64,000 nt of DNA, from assembly GCF_010731295.1 (NCBI RefSeq), contig NZ_AP022579.1, positions 1,922,001-1,986,000 of the forward strand. Direction: 5' to 3'. The position numbers and the translations under genes are program-made. The notes beneath the pieces are model-generated. The model was not told the DNA's origin, searched no databases, and saw only the letters and a program-made list of their open reading frames with translations. The stretch comes from Mycolicibacterium boenickei. Lineage in GTDB: Bacteria > Actinomycetota > Actinomycetes > Mycobacteriales > Mycobacteriaceae. Each line of letters opens with the position of its first letter. Positions within the stretch are counted from its first letter, which is position 1. Of the stretch, positions 23,505-31,632 are shown piece by piece.

Positions 23505-24287
23505 GTGCTCGGCAAGGCCCTCGATGCGTTTCTGGACTCCCCGTTGTCCGGGATCGTGCCGTGGGCACTGATGGCGATCCTGGCGGGCCCCGGTCGCTAC
23601 GAGATCGCAGTGTGGGGTGCGCTCGGTTTCTCACTGCTGGTGCTGGCCCTGGACCGGCGCCGCGATATCCCGGTGCACGTGCTCGAGGGGCTCGGAGTGG
23701 CCTTCTTCGTGGTGCTGGCGGCTGTGGGGTTGGTGGCCTCCAGCGGCCAGAAGGCGTGGCTGGAAATGTGGTCGGGGGAGATCACCAACGCCACGCTCGC
23801 GTTGTTCGCCCTGGTCAGTGTGGTGATCGGCCGGCCGTACACCACGGCGTATGCACGCGATGTCACTCCGCCGGACCGGTGGGACACCCCGCTGTTCAAG
23901 CGCACCAACATGGTGGTGACCGCGGTGTGGGCGGCGGCGTTCGGCTTCTCGGCGTCCGTCGGCTTCCTGGGCGACGCGGTGTACGGCAGCACCGACAATT
24001 TCTGGACCGGGTGGATCCTGCAGCTGGGCGCGCTGTTCTTCGCGGTGGCCGTCACCGAGTTCTATCCCGAATACGCCCGGGCGAAGGCGGCGCCGCATGC
24101 CCTGCATCCGGTGCCGTCCTGGTCGCAGGTGTTCGAATGGCTGCCACCGTTCGTGCTGGCCACCGGTATCGCCGGTTGGCTACTGGCGACTGTCAGCAGC
24201 GGCGTGGCCTCCGACCTGGTGGTGGTCGGTGCATTCGGGACGGCATTGCTGCGGCTGCGTGACCATCGAGCGCGAGTACGGGCTTGA
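23505..24287 (+). CDS. polytopic membrane protein of unknown function
   Basis: 260 residues with about seven hydrophobic segments, for example IVPWALMAILAGPG, VWGALGFSLLVLAL, GVAFFVVLAAVGLVA, ALFALVSVVIG, VVTAVWAAAFGF, WILQLGALFFAVAVTEFYP and VLATGIAGWLLATV. The conserved-looking loop between spans four and five is GRPYTTAYARDVTPPDRWD. No enzymatic motif recognised. The GTG start is set by the leaderless promoter at 23493. It diverges from the MBL-fold gene and converges on the ABC substrate-binding gene 6 nt away. Confidence 0.7.
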   Translation: MLGKALDAFLDSPLSGIVPWALMAILAGPGRYEIAVWGALGFSLLVLALDRRRDIPVHVLEGLGVAFFVVLAAVGLVASSGQKAWLEMWSGEITNATLALFALVSVVIGRPYTTAYARDVTPPDRWDTPLFKRTNMVVTAVWAAAFGFSASVGFLGDAVYGSTDNFWTGWILQLGALFFAVAVTEFYPEYARAKAAPHALHPVPSWSQVFEWLPPFVLATGIAGWLLATVSSGVASDLVVVGAFGTALLRLRDHRARVRA

Positions 24288-24293
24288 TAGGCA

Positions 24294-25262
24294 TCACGAC
24301 TTGCTCGATTCCGGCAGGAACTGGTTGTCGAGGAACTTCGCGTAGTCCGGCAGCTGCGTGCCCGGGTCGATCGACTTCTGGGTCTTGGCCCAGGCTCCCA
24401 GCTCGGCCAGTTTGTCGGCCAGGTCCGGCTTGAGCTGCAGGGTGAAGTCGAACTCGCCGAGCACCGTGCCCAGCAGCTCAGGATCCAGTTGGGTGGCCTT
24501 GGCCACGGCGTCGGTGGCGGCCTTGTCGTGCTGGGACAGGGCGGTGCCGGCGTCGCCGAGCGCGGCCAGGAAGGCGGTGATCGCCTTGCCCTTGGTCGAG
24601 ACGGCCGATTCGGTGGCGACGAAGAGGCTGTGCTGGTTGTAGGTCCCGCCGGTCAGAGCGACGGCATCGTCGCCGAGAGCTTTGATGGCCTGCGCCTGGT
24701 AAGGCTGGAAGATAGACACCGCGTCGACATTGCGCTGGGTGGCGGCGGTGACGATGGCCGACGGCGCGACCTGCACCAGCTCGGCCTTGATGTTGTTCTG
24801 CGCCAAGGCGTTCGACACGTAGTAGGCGGCACTGGTGCCCAGCGGGGTGCCGATCGACTTACCGGCCAGGTCGGCGAGCGTGTTGATGCCTGCGCTGCGC
24901 CGGGCCACGATGCGCGAGCCTTCCCAACGGGAACCGTCGGCGATCACCCGCAGCGTGGGGGTGCGGGTCAGTGCGGCCGAGGTCGGCACGTCGGCGGCGG
25001 TGGTGATGTCGACCTGACCGGCGGCCGCGGCCTGCAAGGCCTCGACGCCGGACTGGAAGTTCACCACCTTGACGTTCACGTTGTGCTTGCCGAACAGGCC
25101 GGTGTCGGCGGCGACGGGGATCTGCGCCCAGGACGGGTCGACGACGAACCCGACGGTGAGTTGATCAGCGTTCGCGGTGCCCGAGTCGGTGCAGGCGGTT
25201 CCGGTCACGGCGAGGGCGGCAGCGGCGACGGCGGCGACGATGCGCCGGAGAGGAGTCTTCAC
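24294..25262 (-). CDS. ABC transporter substrate-binding lipoprotein (sulfonate/nitrate/taurine type)
   Basis: 322 residues, SsuA/TauA/NMT1-type type-2 periplasmic binding fold. The signal peptide with VTGTAC marks it as a lipoprotein. Binding-fold landmarks are LTVGFVVDPSWAQIPVAADTGLF, VNFQSGVEALQAAAAGQVDITT and DLAGKSIGTPLGTSAAYYVSNAL. Last gene of a four-gene minus-strand operon: arylsulfotransferase-like protein, permease, ATPase, binding protein. GTG 25262 is chosen because the signal peptide starts there. Expected ligand is a small organosulfur anion or similar; this is inference from family and neighbour. Confidence 0.85.
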   Translation of the reverse strand: MKTPLRRIVAAVAAAALAVTGTACTDSGTANADQLTVGFVVDPSWAQIPVAADTGLFGKHNVNVKVVNFQSGVEALQAAAAGQVDITTAADVPTSAALTRTPTLRVIADGSRWEGSRIVARRSAGINTLADLAGKSIGTPLGTSAAYYVSNALAQNNIKAELVQVAPSAIVTAATQRNVDAVSIFQPYQAQAIKALGDDAVALTGGTYNQHSLFVATESAVSTKGKAITAFLAALGDAGTALSQHDKAATDAVAKATQLDPELLGTVLGEFDFTLQLKPDLADKLAELGAWAKTQKSIDPGTQLPDYAKFLDNQFLPESSKS

Positions 25263-25291
25263 GTTGTGGGTTCCTTTGTGGGAGTGGGGGA

Positions 25292-26050
25292 TCAGTGCAC
25301 GGCGTGGTCGATGCCGAGCTGGTGGTGCAGGGTCTTGCGGATCTCGCTGTAGCCGGGCTGATCGGCCAGGGAGTCGGCGGGCCGGGGACGGCTCAGCGGG
25401 TTGGTGATCTGATCGGCGATCTGCCCGTCGCGCAGCACGCTGACGGTGTCGCCGAGCCGGATCGCCTCGTCGATGTCGTGTGTGACGAAGACGATCGTGC
25501 GGTTCAACCGGGTCCACAGATCGATCAGCAGATCCTGCATCCGCAGCCGCGTGAGTGCGTCGAGCGCCGCGAACGGTTCATCCATCAGCATCACGGACGG
25601 CTCTCCGGCCAGCACGCGGGCGATGCTGACCCGTTGCCGCATCCCGCCGGACAACTCGCCGGGCCGCTGCGCGGCGACTTCGTCATGCAGGCCCACCAGG
25701 TCGAGCAGCTCGTGAATCTTGCCCCGCCGCTGGGACTTTGACAACCGTCGCGCGGCCAGGGCGAAGTCGATGTTGTCGGCCACCGTCATCCACGGGAACA
25801 GCACGTCCCGCTGGAAGGCGACACCGCGTCGCGGATGCGGCGCGGTGACCGTCTCGCCGTTGTCGGACACCGAGCCTGTGGTCGCGGTGATGAGGCCGGC
25901 CAGACAGTGCAGCAGGGTGGATTTGCTACTGCCGGACGCGCCGACCAGGACGGAGAAGGACCCGTCCGGAATGGTCAGCGAAATGCCCTTGAGGGTCGGC
26001 TCCTGCTTACCGGGGAACCGCACCACGAGGTCGTGGGTCTGGATGGCCAT
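25292..26050 (-). CDS. ABC transporter ATPase (SsuB/TauB type)
   Basis: 252 residues. Walker A VGASGSSKST (the usual final GKS reads SKS here), Q-loop FQRDVLF, signature LSGGMRQRVSIARVL, Walker B VMLMDEPFAALD and switch His in FVTHDIDEA. The replacement of the Walker A Gly (GxxGSGKS to GASGSSKS) is unusual and worth noting; the lysine is retained. It energises import through the permease at 26052, whose stop codon lies 1 nt before this gene's ATG. Cytosolic face of the membrane. Confidence 0.87.
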   Translation of the reverse strand: MAIQTHDLVVRFPGKQEPTLKGISLTIPDGSFSVLVGASGSSKSTLLHCLAGLITATTGSVSDNGETVTAPHPRRGVAFQRDVLFPWMTVADNIDFALAARRLSKSQRRGKIHELLDLVGLHDEVAAQRPGELSGGMRQRVSIARVLAGEPSVMLMDEPFAALDALTRLRMQDLLIDLWTRLNRTIVFVTHDIDEAIRLGDTVSVLRDGQIADQITNPLSRPRPADSLADQPGYSEIRKTLHHQLGIDHAVH

Positions 26051-26051
26051 C

Positions 26052-26891
26052 TCAGCGCTCCTCTTGAGCCCAACGGGTGAACGGGGACGTCGCCGACGCG
26101 ACCAGCAGGTCGCACAGCGCACCGACGATGCCCAGGATGATCAGGCAGAAGATCAGCCGGTCCGCCTGAGAGAACAGCTGCGCCTGCGAGATCCGGTACC
26201 CGATACCCGATGTGGTACCGGTCATCTCGGCCACCACGATGAGCACGAACGCCATCGCGGCGCCCACCCGCAGGCCCGACGCGATGTCGGGGGCGGCCTC
26301 GGGCAAGACCACCCTGGACAGGGTCTGCCACCGGCCGGCGCCCAGGCAGCGCGCGGCCTTCAGGTAGTCGACCGGTGTGCTCGCCAGCCCGGAATGACTG
26401 TTGATCCACACCGGCACGAAGACTCCGAGGGCGATGACCAGGAGCTTGCTGTTCTCGCCAAGCCCGAACCACAGGATCGCCAGTGGGACGAGGCCGATCG
26501 TCGGGATCGGTGAGAAGACCCGCAGTACGGGTTGTAGCAAGTTGCGGCCCGCCGCGGTGGTGGCGGTGAACATCGCGACGACGATCCCGACGGCGGCTCC
26601 GATCGCGAAACCGACTGCCGCCCTGCGCAGACTGGCGACGATGTCGTCGGCCAGCAAGCCTTCGGTCCACAGGGTGTGCCCGGCCGCGAGGATCTCCGGC
26701 ACACTCGGGAACAGCTGCCGGGGGAACCGTCCGGTCGCCACGATGAGCGACCATAACGCCGCGGCGATGCCCAGCCCGGCGAGCGTCCACCCGAGGACAC
26801 CCAACCGCGCGAACGCCGACCGCACCCGGGCCGGACGCGTGCTACCTAGGCGGTCCAGGGCGGGCGTGCGGACCGCCAAACCGGCTGTCAT
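26052..26891 (-). CDS. ABC transporter permease (SsuC/TauC type)
   Basis: 279 residues with six or so membrane spans. The EAA-type cytoplasmic loop, VVLPEAAPDIASGLRVGAAMAF, is typical of the binding-protein-dependent transport permease family for sulfonates, nitrate and taurine. The ATG overlaps the stop of the arylsulfotransferase-like gene by 4 nt (ATGA), so the two are translationally coupled. Substrate passes from the lipoprotein at 24294 to the cytosol. Confidence 0.88.
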   Translation of the reverse strand: MTAGLAVRTPALDRLGSTRPARVRSAFARLGVLGWTLAGLGIAAALWSLIVATGRFPRQLFPSVPEILAAGHTLWTEGLLADDIVASLRRAAVGFAIGAAVGIVVAMFTATTAAGRNLLQPVLRVFSPIPTIGLVPLAILWFGLGENSKLLVIALGVFVPVWINSHSGLASTPVDYLKAARCLGAGRWQTLSRVVLPEAAPDIASGLRVGAAMAFVLIVVAEMTGTTSGIGYRISQAQLFSQADRLIFCLIILGIVGALCDLLVASATSPFTRWAQEER

Positions 26892-28213
26892 GGCACGCTT
26901 CCCGCTTCAACACCGACGGGGTGCAGCGGTTCGCGTGCGGCACCGGCAGGCACCCAGTCGAACGGCACGGCCTGCGACCGGTACACCAGCGCGGTCCGGG
27001 TGAGCCGGTCCACCCCGGGCACCCGGGTCTGCTTGACCTCGGGTTCGCCGGCCACCCCATATCCCTGATACGGGCTGTGGTACTCCCACACCACGTCGCC
27101 GTCGGGGGTGACCTGGAACAACCGGCCCTGCATCCCCTCGGTGATCAAGGTGTTGCCGTTGGGCAGGCGTTGGGCATTGCTGACGAACGAGCTGAAGAAG
27201 GTCCAGGACGGCAGACCTGAGTCCTCGGCGGTGTACTGCCACACGATTTCCTTGGTGGCCGGGTCGATTTCGAGGATCCGGGAACCGGCGTAGATGCCCA
27301 GCGGGGCCGGCGGGTATCCGGCGCCGCCCTGGTTGTCGAACACCAGGATGTTGCCCGCACCGGGCAGGCCCGCGGCGATCATGTGTGGGTTGTGCTGACC
27401 GGAGGTCTGATCGACCGGGCGCGGCACCTTGTGCACGTTGATCCGCTGATGCTGGGCGCCGAACTCGGCGTCGTAATAAGGCCCCAGCTTCCAGGCGATC
27501 GAACCGGAGGCCTTGTCGATCAGCGCGATGATGTTGGCCTTGCGGAAGCTGACCAGGATGTTGTCCGGGCGGAAGACGGAGTCCGGATCGTCGAGGTACC
27601 ACCGGTTGGGCCCAAGGGTCTTGGCGCTGTTCATCTCCAGGTAGCCCCAGGGATCGTCGGGGTCGCGAGCGACGGTCTGTCGTAGGGCCTCCCAACCTGA
27701 TTCGGAGAATCCGAACTCGTCGAGGTGGTCGCCGGCCAGCCACTGCCAGACGATCTCGCCGCCGGGCGTGACCTCGTAGAGTCCCTGGTCTCCGACGGTG
27801 TGCTCGCCGAGACCGGGCACCACCCGGGGCACGGTGACCAGGATCAGTCGATTGCCGTTGGGCAGCAGTTCCCAGTCGTGGTTCTGCCGGGCCGCGCCGT
27901 CGGGTGCCTGGGTGCCCCACTCCCAGACGATCTCGCCGTTCCAGTTGAGCTGGCCGACGGTGCCGTTGGCGTAGATGCCGCCGCGGGCGTCGTCGCTGTC
28001 GGACAGTTGCACCCCGACGTCGCCGAGCCGGCCGTCATTGAGCGCAGGGTCCAGAATGCGCGGTGGCACACCGGCATACGGCCACTCGTGCACCACGGTG
28101 CCGTTGAGGTCGATCACCCGGGTGGTTCCGTCTGCGCCGGTGAACAGGACATAGCTGTCGTGGACCAGGTCGGGATCGAGGTAGCTGACTCCATTGAGAC
28201 GTACAAATGCCAT
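26888..28213 (-). CDS. arylsulfotransferase (ASST)-like beta-propeller protein
   Basis: 441 residues with repeated beta-propeller blades of the ASST/Arylsulfotran_2 type: VIDLNGTVVHEWPY, NWNGEIVWEWG, TPGGEIVWQWLAG, DKASGSIAWKLG, DPATKEIVWQYTAE, TPDGDVVWEYHSP. Candidate active-site His residues are in RQNHDWELLPNGNRL, AQHQRINVHK and SGQHNPHMIAAG. Classical bacterial ASSTs are periplasmic, but no signal peptide is visible here, so it may be cytosolic. First gene of the ABC operon and divergent from a LacI regulator with an operator between. A role in moving or releasing sulfate from an imported aryl or organic sulfate is inferred. Confidence 0.75.
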   Translation of the reverse strand: MAFVRLNGVSYLDPDLVHDSYVLFTGADGTTRVIDLNGTVVHEWPYAGVPPRILDPALNDGRLGDVGVQLSDSDDARGGIYANGTVGQLNWNGEIVWEWGTQAPDGAARQNHDWELLPNGNRLILVTVPRVVPGLGEHTVGDQGLYEVTPGGEIVWQWLAGDHLDEFGFSESGWEALRQTVARDPDDPWGYLEMNSAKTLGPNRWYLDDPDSVFRPDNILVSFRKANIIALIDKASGSIAWKLGPYYDAEFGAQHQRINVHKVPRPVDQTSGQHNPHMIAAGLPGAGNILVFDNQGGAGYPPAPLGIYAGSRILEIDPATKEIVWQYTAEDSGLPSWTFFSSFVSNAQRLPNGNTLITEGMQGRLFQVTPDGDVVWEYHSPYQGYGVAGEPEVKQTRVPGVDRLTRTALVYRSQAVPFDWVPAGAAREPLHPVGVEAGSVP

Positions 28214-28267
28214 GTCAGTTACTCCACCAACGTCCGGTTACAACCACGGGTCCTCCTCGTTACGGTT

Positions 28268-28279
28268 CTAATCGATTAG
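28268..28279. promoter_or_regulatory. LacI-family operator, perfect 12-bp palindrome
   Basis: CTAATCGATTAG, with the central CG typical of LacI/GalR sites, lies 54 nt upstream of the arylsulfotransferase-like gene and about 92 nt upstream of the divergent lacI-type gene. Probably bound by that regulator to control both directions. Confidence 0.75.
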
Positions 28280-28371
28280 CGTGAGGCAGGCGAAACCTGG
28301 ATGGAACCGTCACAATCGAGGTGATTCAAACTCTTTCGAGCGGTCATCGACGAGCGGAGGGTCCACCCGTT

Positions 28372-29382
28372 GTGAATGGGAAACGTCCGACATTGGCAGA
28401 TGTGGCCAGCCGCGCCGGCACCTCGACGGCGGTGGTGAGCTATGTGCTCAACAACGGCCCGCGCCCGGTGTCAGAGCTGTTGCGATCCAAGGTGATCCGT
28501 GCGATCGACGAGTTGAACTACCGGCCGGATGCGCGGGGTAGGGCGCTGCGCCGCTCGAGGCGGTGGCGACAGATCGGGCTGCTGGTTCCCGACCTCACGC
28601 TGCCGCTGTTCGGCCAGTTCGTCGGACGTATCGAGGTCGAGGCCCGGGCGCGTGATCACCTGACCCTGATCGGCAACACCGGATACGACCCCGAACGGGA
28701 ACTCGAGTTCGCCACGGCATTCGCTGAGGTCGGCGTCGACGGGCTCCTGGTGGTCGGTGCGGCCAACGCCCCGCAGACCGCGAAGCTCTGTCAGCAGGAA
28801 CGGATTCCGGTGGTCTGGATGCACAACATCCGCGGTGATGTCGAAGCCGACATCGTCGGGGTCGATCACGCCCAGGCCGGCGAATTGCTCGCCCGGCACC
28901 TGCTCGACGCTCACGACTGTCGTGACATCGCGTTCGTCGGCGGTTTCACCGAGGACGATGTCCGCCACGGCGACCGGGAAACCGTGCAGCAGCGATTCGA
29001 GGGTGTTGCCTCCGGTGTTGATCATGAGGTGCCGCTCATCCGGACCGATCTCACTCCGTCTGGCGCGTATGCCGCGGTCAGCGCTTTTCTGAACGGCGCG
29101 ACACCCGTCCCGCGAGCCCTGGTGGTGGGGACCTACGGTCAGACAGCTGCCACGGTGCGGGCGATCATCGATGCCGGGCTGCGCGTGCCCGAGGACATCC
29201 GGGTCGTGGGGTTCGACGGCGCCGCCGTCGACTACGGGCAGTTGCGGCTCACCACCGCCCAGCAACCTGTCGACGCGCTGGCCGGGCTGGCGCTGGGCCG
29301 GCTGCTCGGGGATCACCCGCTCGGCGGCGACCTCCTGCCCACGCTGCGGGTGGGGGAGACCTGCGGGTGCGTCGTCGGGTGA
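28372..29382 (+). CDS. LacI-family transcriptional regulator
   Basis: 336 residues. The N-terminal LacI helix-turn-helix is clear: PTLADVASRAGTSTAVVSYVLNN, then the hinge region ELNYRPDARGRALR. The periplasmic-binding-like effector domain follows (IGLLVPDLTLPLFGQFV, DGLLVVGAANAP, VVGFDGAAVDYGQLRLTTAQQP). The GTG at 28372 places the DNA-binding domain at the very start; an upstream ATG at 28321 is in frame but adds an unconserved leader. It faces the arylsulfotransferase/ABC operon across the palindrome at 28268 and is its likely repressor. Effector unknown; LacI proteins mostly sense sugars, which leaves room for a sulfated sugar. Confidence 0.88.
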   Translation: MNGKRPTLADVASRAGTSTAVVSYVLNNGPRPVSELLRSKVIRAIDELNYRPDARGRALRRSRRWRQIGLLVPDLTLPLFGQFVGRIEVEARARDHLTLIGNTGYDPERELEFATAFAEVGVDGLLVVGAANAPQTAKLCQQERIPVVWMHNIRGDVEADIVGVDHAQAGELLARHLLDAHDCRDIAFVGGFTEDDVRHGDRETVQQRFEGVASGVDHEVPLIRTDLTPSGAYAAVSAFLNGATPVPRALVVGTYGQTAATVRAIIDAGLRVPEDIRVVGFDGAAVDYGQLRLTTAQQPVDALAGLALGRLLGDHPLGGDLLPTLRVGETCGCVVG

Positions 29383-29395
29383 ACGCACCCGCAGG
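29360..29395. terminator. hairpin terminator overlapping the lacI stop codon
   Basis: Perfect 13-bp stem, CCTGCGGGTGCGT at 29360-29372 and ACGCACCCGCAGG at 29383-29395, with a 10-nt loop that contains the stop codon region. Located between convergent genes, so probably used from both sides. Confidence 0.7.
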
Positions 29396-29404
29396 CCGCC
29401 GTCG

Positions 29405-30001
29405 TCACGCGAGGAACGGATTGTGCTCGGGGAGCGGTTTGATCAACGGATCGAGCAGCTTCGCCGACTGTTCGACGGTGAGCACGTCAGCTGGGTCGAG
29501 CTGGATGAATTCCCGGGCAGTTTCGTCGTACTCCCAGACGTCTTCCCCGACGAGTCGGCCGTTGTCGTAGGGCCAGATCATGTGCTCGGCGGTCTTGACC
29601 AGATAGGTGGCCTCGGGGTCGGCCGCCATCCCTTCGGCCGCGAGTAGAACGCCCGGCGTCTGCTGGTAGATATAGGACGTCGACACGATCATGTCATCGC
29701 TGATGGCCAGCTTCTCGTCGTCGGCGTAGAAGATGCACTGGGCCGTGTCCTTCCATGCGTGGTACAGGCCCTTGACCGCATCGGTGCCTTCCACGGTGAC
29801 GCTCTTGCCGAGCATGTTGAAGTGGTAGACCGGCTTTTCGACGGTCATGTCCGGGGCGAAGATCTCCTCGTAGCGGCCGGCCATTTCCAGGTAGCGGTGC
29901 CGGTTGTAGGCGTGCAGCATGTAGAGGTGACGCGGGTTGTCCGTCGTCTCGATCAAGCGCTCCACGGCTCGATTGGTCTGGGTGATGTCGTAGCGGCTCA
30001 T
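29405..30001 (-). CDS. NTF2/SnoaL-like protein
   Basis: 198 residues. The fold is suggested by the helical start (HLYMLHAYNRHRYLEMAGRYEEIFAPDMTVEKPVYHFNMLG) followed by beta-strand segments such as CIFYADDEKLAISDDMIVS and ATYLVKTAEHMIWPYDNGRLVGEDVWEYD. Such alpha+beta barrel proteins act as isomerases, hydrolases or binding proteins for hydrophobic small molecules. Third gene of an operon with WS/DGAT and an acyl-CoA ligase, 14 nt behind the ligase, so a substrate of acyl or sterol type is likely. ATG at 30001 with a GGAAACGA-like site. Longer upstream frame rejected, since it overlaps the ligase. Confidence 0.65.
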   Translation of the reverse strand: MSRYDITQTNRAVERLIETTDNPRHLYMLHAYNRHRYLEMAGRYEEIFAPDMTVEKPVYHFNMLGKSVTVEGTDAVKGLYHAWKDTAQCIFYADDEKLAISDDMIVSTSYIYQQTPGVLLAAEGMAADPEATYLVKTAEHMIWPYDNGRLVGEDVWEYDETAREFIQLDPADVLTVEQSAKLLDPLIKPLPEHNPFLA

Positions 30002-30015
30002 CTGTTCGTTTCCTT

Positions 30016-31632
30016 TCAGGCTGACAAGAACATGTTTCGGAGTTCGGATTTCTTGAATTTCCCGGTGGCAGTGCAGGGAATCGCCTCGACGAACTCGAAG
30101 CGGTCGGGCAGCTGCCACTTGGCGAAGTCCCGGGCCAGGTGCTCGCGCAGGATCTCGGCGGACGCGTGGCCATCGTCCTGAAGCACCACTACCGCCAGAG
30201 GCCGTTCGCCCCAGCGTTCGTCGGGCACGGCGATCACGGCGGCCTGTGCGACCGCGGGATGCGACATCAGCTGGTTCTCCAGGTCCACCGAGGAGATCCA
30301 CTCGCCGCCGGACTTGACCAAATCCTTTGAGCGGTCGCAGATCCGGATGCATCCGTGGGCATCGATGCGCACGACGTCGCCGGTCTTGAACCAGCCGTCG
30401 GCGGTGAAGCTGTCCGTACCCCGGCCGCCGTGGTTGCTGCCCGCCACCCACGGGCCACGCACTTCGAGTTCACCCATGGCGGCGTCGTCCCAGGCGATGG
30501 CTTCGCCGTTGTCGTCGCGGGCGCGGATGTCGAAGAACGGGCTCGCTACGCCCTGCCGCATGCGGTAGTCGTACTGCTCGTCGCGTTCGCCCTCGTCGAG
30601 GCGGGCCGGCGGGCGGCAGACCGCGCCAAGGGGAGCGGTTTCTGTCATTCCCCAGGCCTGCACGACGGTCAGCCCGTGGCGGTCGAAGCCCTCCAACATC
30701 GACCGGGGCACGGCGGCGCCTCCCACGATCAGGCGGTCGAGCTCCGGCAAGTCCCACTGGTTCGGTTCGGCATCGAGCGCCGCAAGCATGCCCATCCACA
30801 CCGTCGGCACACCCGCGGTCATGGTGACCCGCTCCACCGCGCACAGGTCGAGAATGCTTTCCGGATCGAGGCGAGGGCCCGGCAGAACCAGGCGAGCGCC
30901 GGCCAGTGCCGCGGCATATGGCAGGCCCCACGCGTTGGCGTGGAACATCGGCACAACGGGAAGGACTGTGTCCCTGGCTGATACGGACAGTTGGTCGGGC
31001 AGCGCCGCGACGAGCGAGTGCAGCACCAGCGCTCGATGCGAGTACACCACCCCTTTGGGGCGCCCGGTGGTGCCGGAGGTGTAGCACATGGCTGCCGCGC
31101 GACGTTCGTCGAGGACGGGCCACTCGGCCGGTTCGGCGTCGGCCAGGAGGGCTTCGTAATCGAGCATTCCCTCGGGAGCCGCTTTGTCGTGGGTGACGAC
31201 GATGACGCGGCGGAAATCGTGTACCGCGCGGAAGGTTTCGAATACCTCCAGCAGGGACTCGTCGACGACGATCACCTTGTCTCCGGCATCGTCGACGATG
31301 AACGCCAACTCGTCGGGGAACAGCCGGGGGTTGAGGGTGTGGATGACCGCGCCCATGGCGGGCACGGCGAAGTACAGCTCCAGGTGCTCGCTCTGGTTCC
31401 ACAACAATGTGGCCACCGGGTCGCCCTCGTGAACGCCCAGGGCGCTCAGCGCATTCGCCAGATACCGTGCGCGCACCGCACATTCGCCGAATGTGGTTCG
31501 CGTGACCGCTCCGGAAGGGCGCCGCGACACCACGTCTACGTCGGAGTGGAATCGTTCGGCGCGTTCGACGATGCTCGTCAGCGTCAGCGGAGAGTCATCC
31601 ATGCTGTTGCTGCTCAACGTGTTTCCGGTCAC
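30016..31632 (-). CDS. acyl-CoA ligase (FadD type)
   Basis: 538 residues, adenylate-forming enzyme. Core motifs: A3 MCYTSGTTGRPKGVVYSH, A5 region QAWGMTETAPLGAV, A7 region WFKTGDVVRID, and the A10 lysine region EAIPCTATGKFKKSELR. It would activate a fatty or other carboxylic acid to its CoA thioester, feeding the WS/DGAT next door. GTG 31632 overlaps the WS/DGAT stop (GTGA), showing translational coupling; ATG 31602 is an alternative. Most similar by eye to medium/long-chain FadD proteins such as FadD13; chain length cannot be read. Confidence 0.88.
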   Translation of the reverse strand: MTGNTLSSNSMDDSPLTLTSIVERAERFHSDVDVVSRRPSGAVTRTTFGECAVRARYLANALSALGVHEGDPVATLLWNQSEHLELYFAVPAMGAVIHTLNPRLFPDELAFIVDDAGDKVIVVDESLLEVFETFRAVHDFRRVIVVTHDKAAPEGMLDYEALLADAEPAEWPVLDERRAAAMCYTSGTTGRPKGVVYSHRALVLHSLVAALPDQLSVSARDTVLPVVPMFHANAWGLPYAAALAGARLVLPGPRLDPESILDLCAVERVTMTAGVPTVWMGMLAALDAEPNQWDLPELDRLIVGGAAVPRSMLEGFDRHGLTVVQAWGMTETAPLGAVCRPPARLDEGERDEQYDYRMRQGVASPFFDIRARDDNGEAIAWDDAAMGELEVRGPWVAGSNHGGRGTDSFTADGWFKTGDVVRIDAHGCIRICDRSKDLVKSGGEWISSVDLENQLMSHPAVAQAAVIAVPDERWGERPLAVVVLQDDGHASAEILREHLARDFAKWQLPDRFEFVEAIPCTATGKFKKSELRNMFLSA

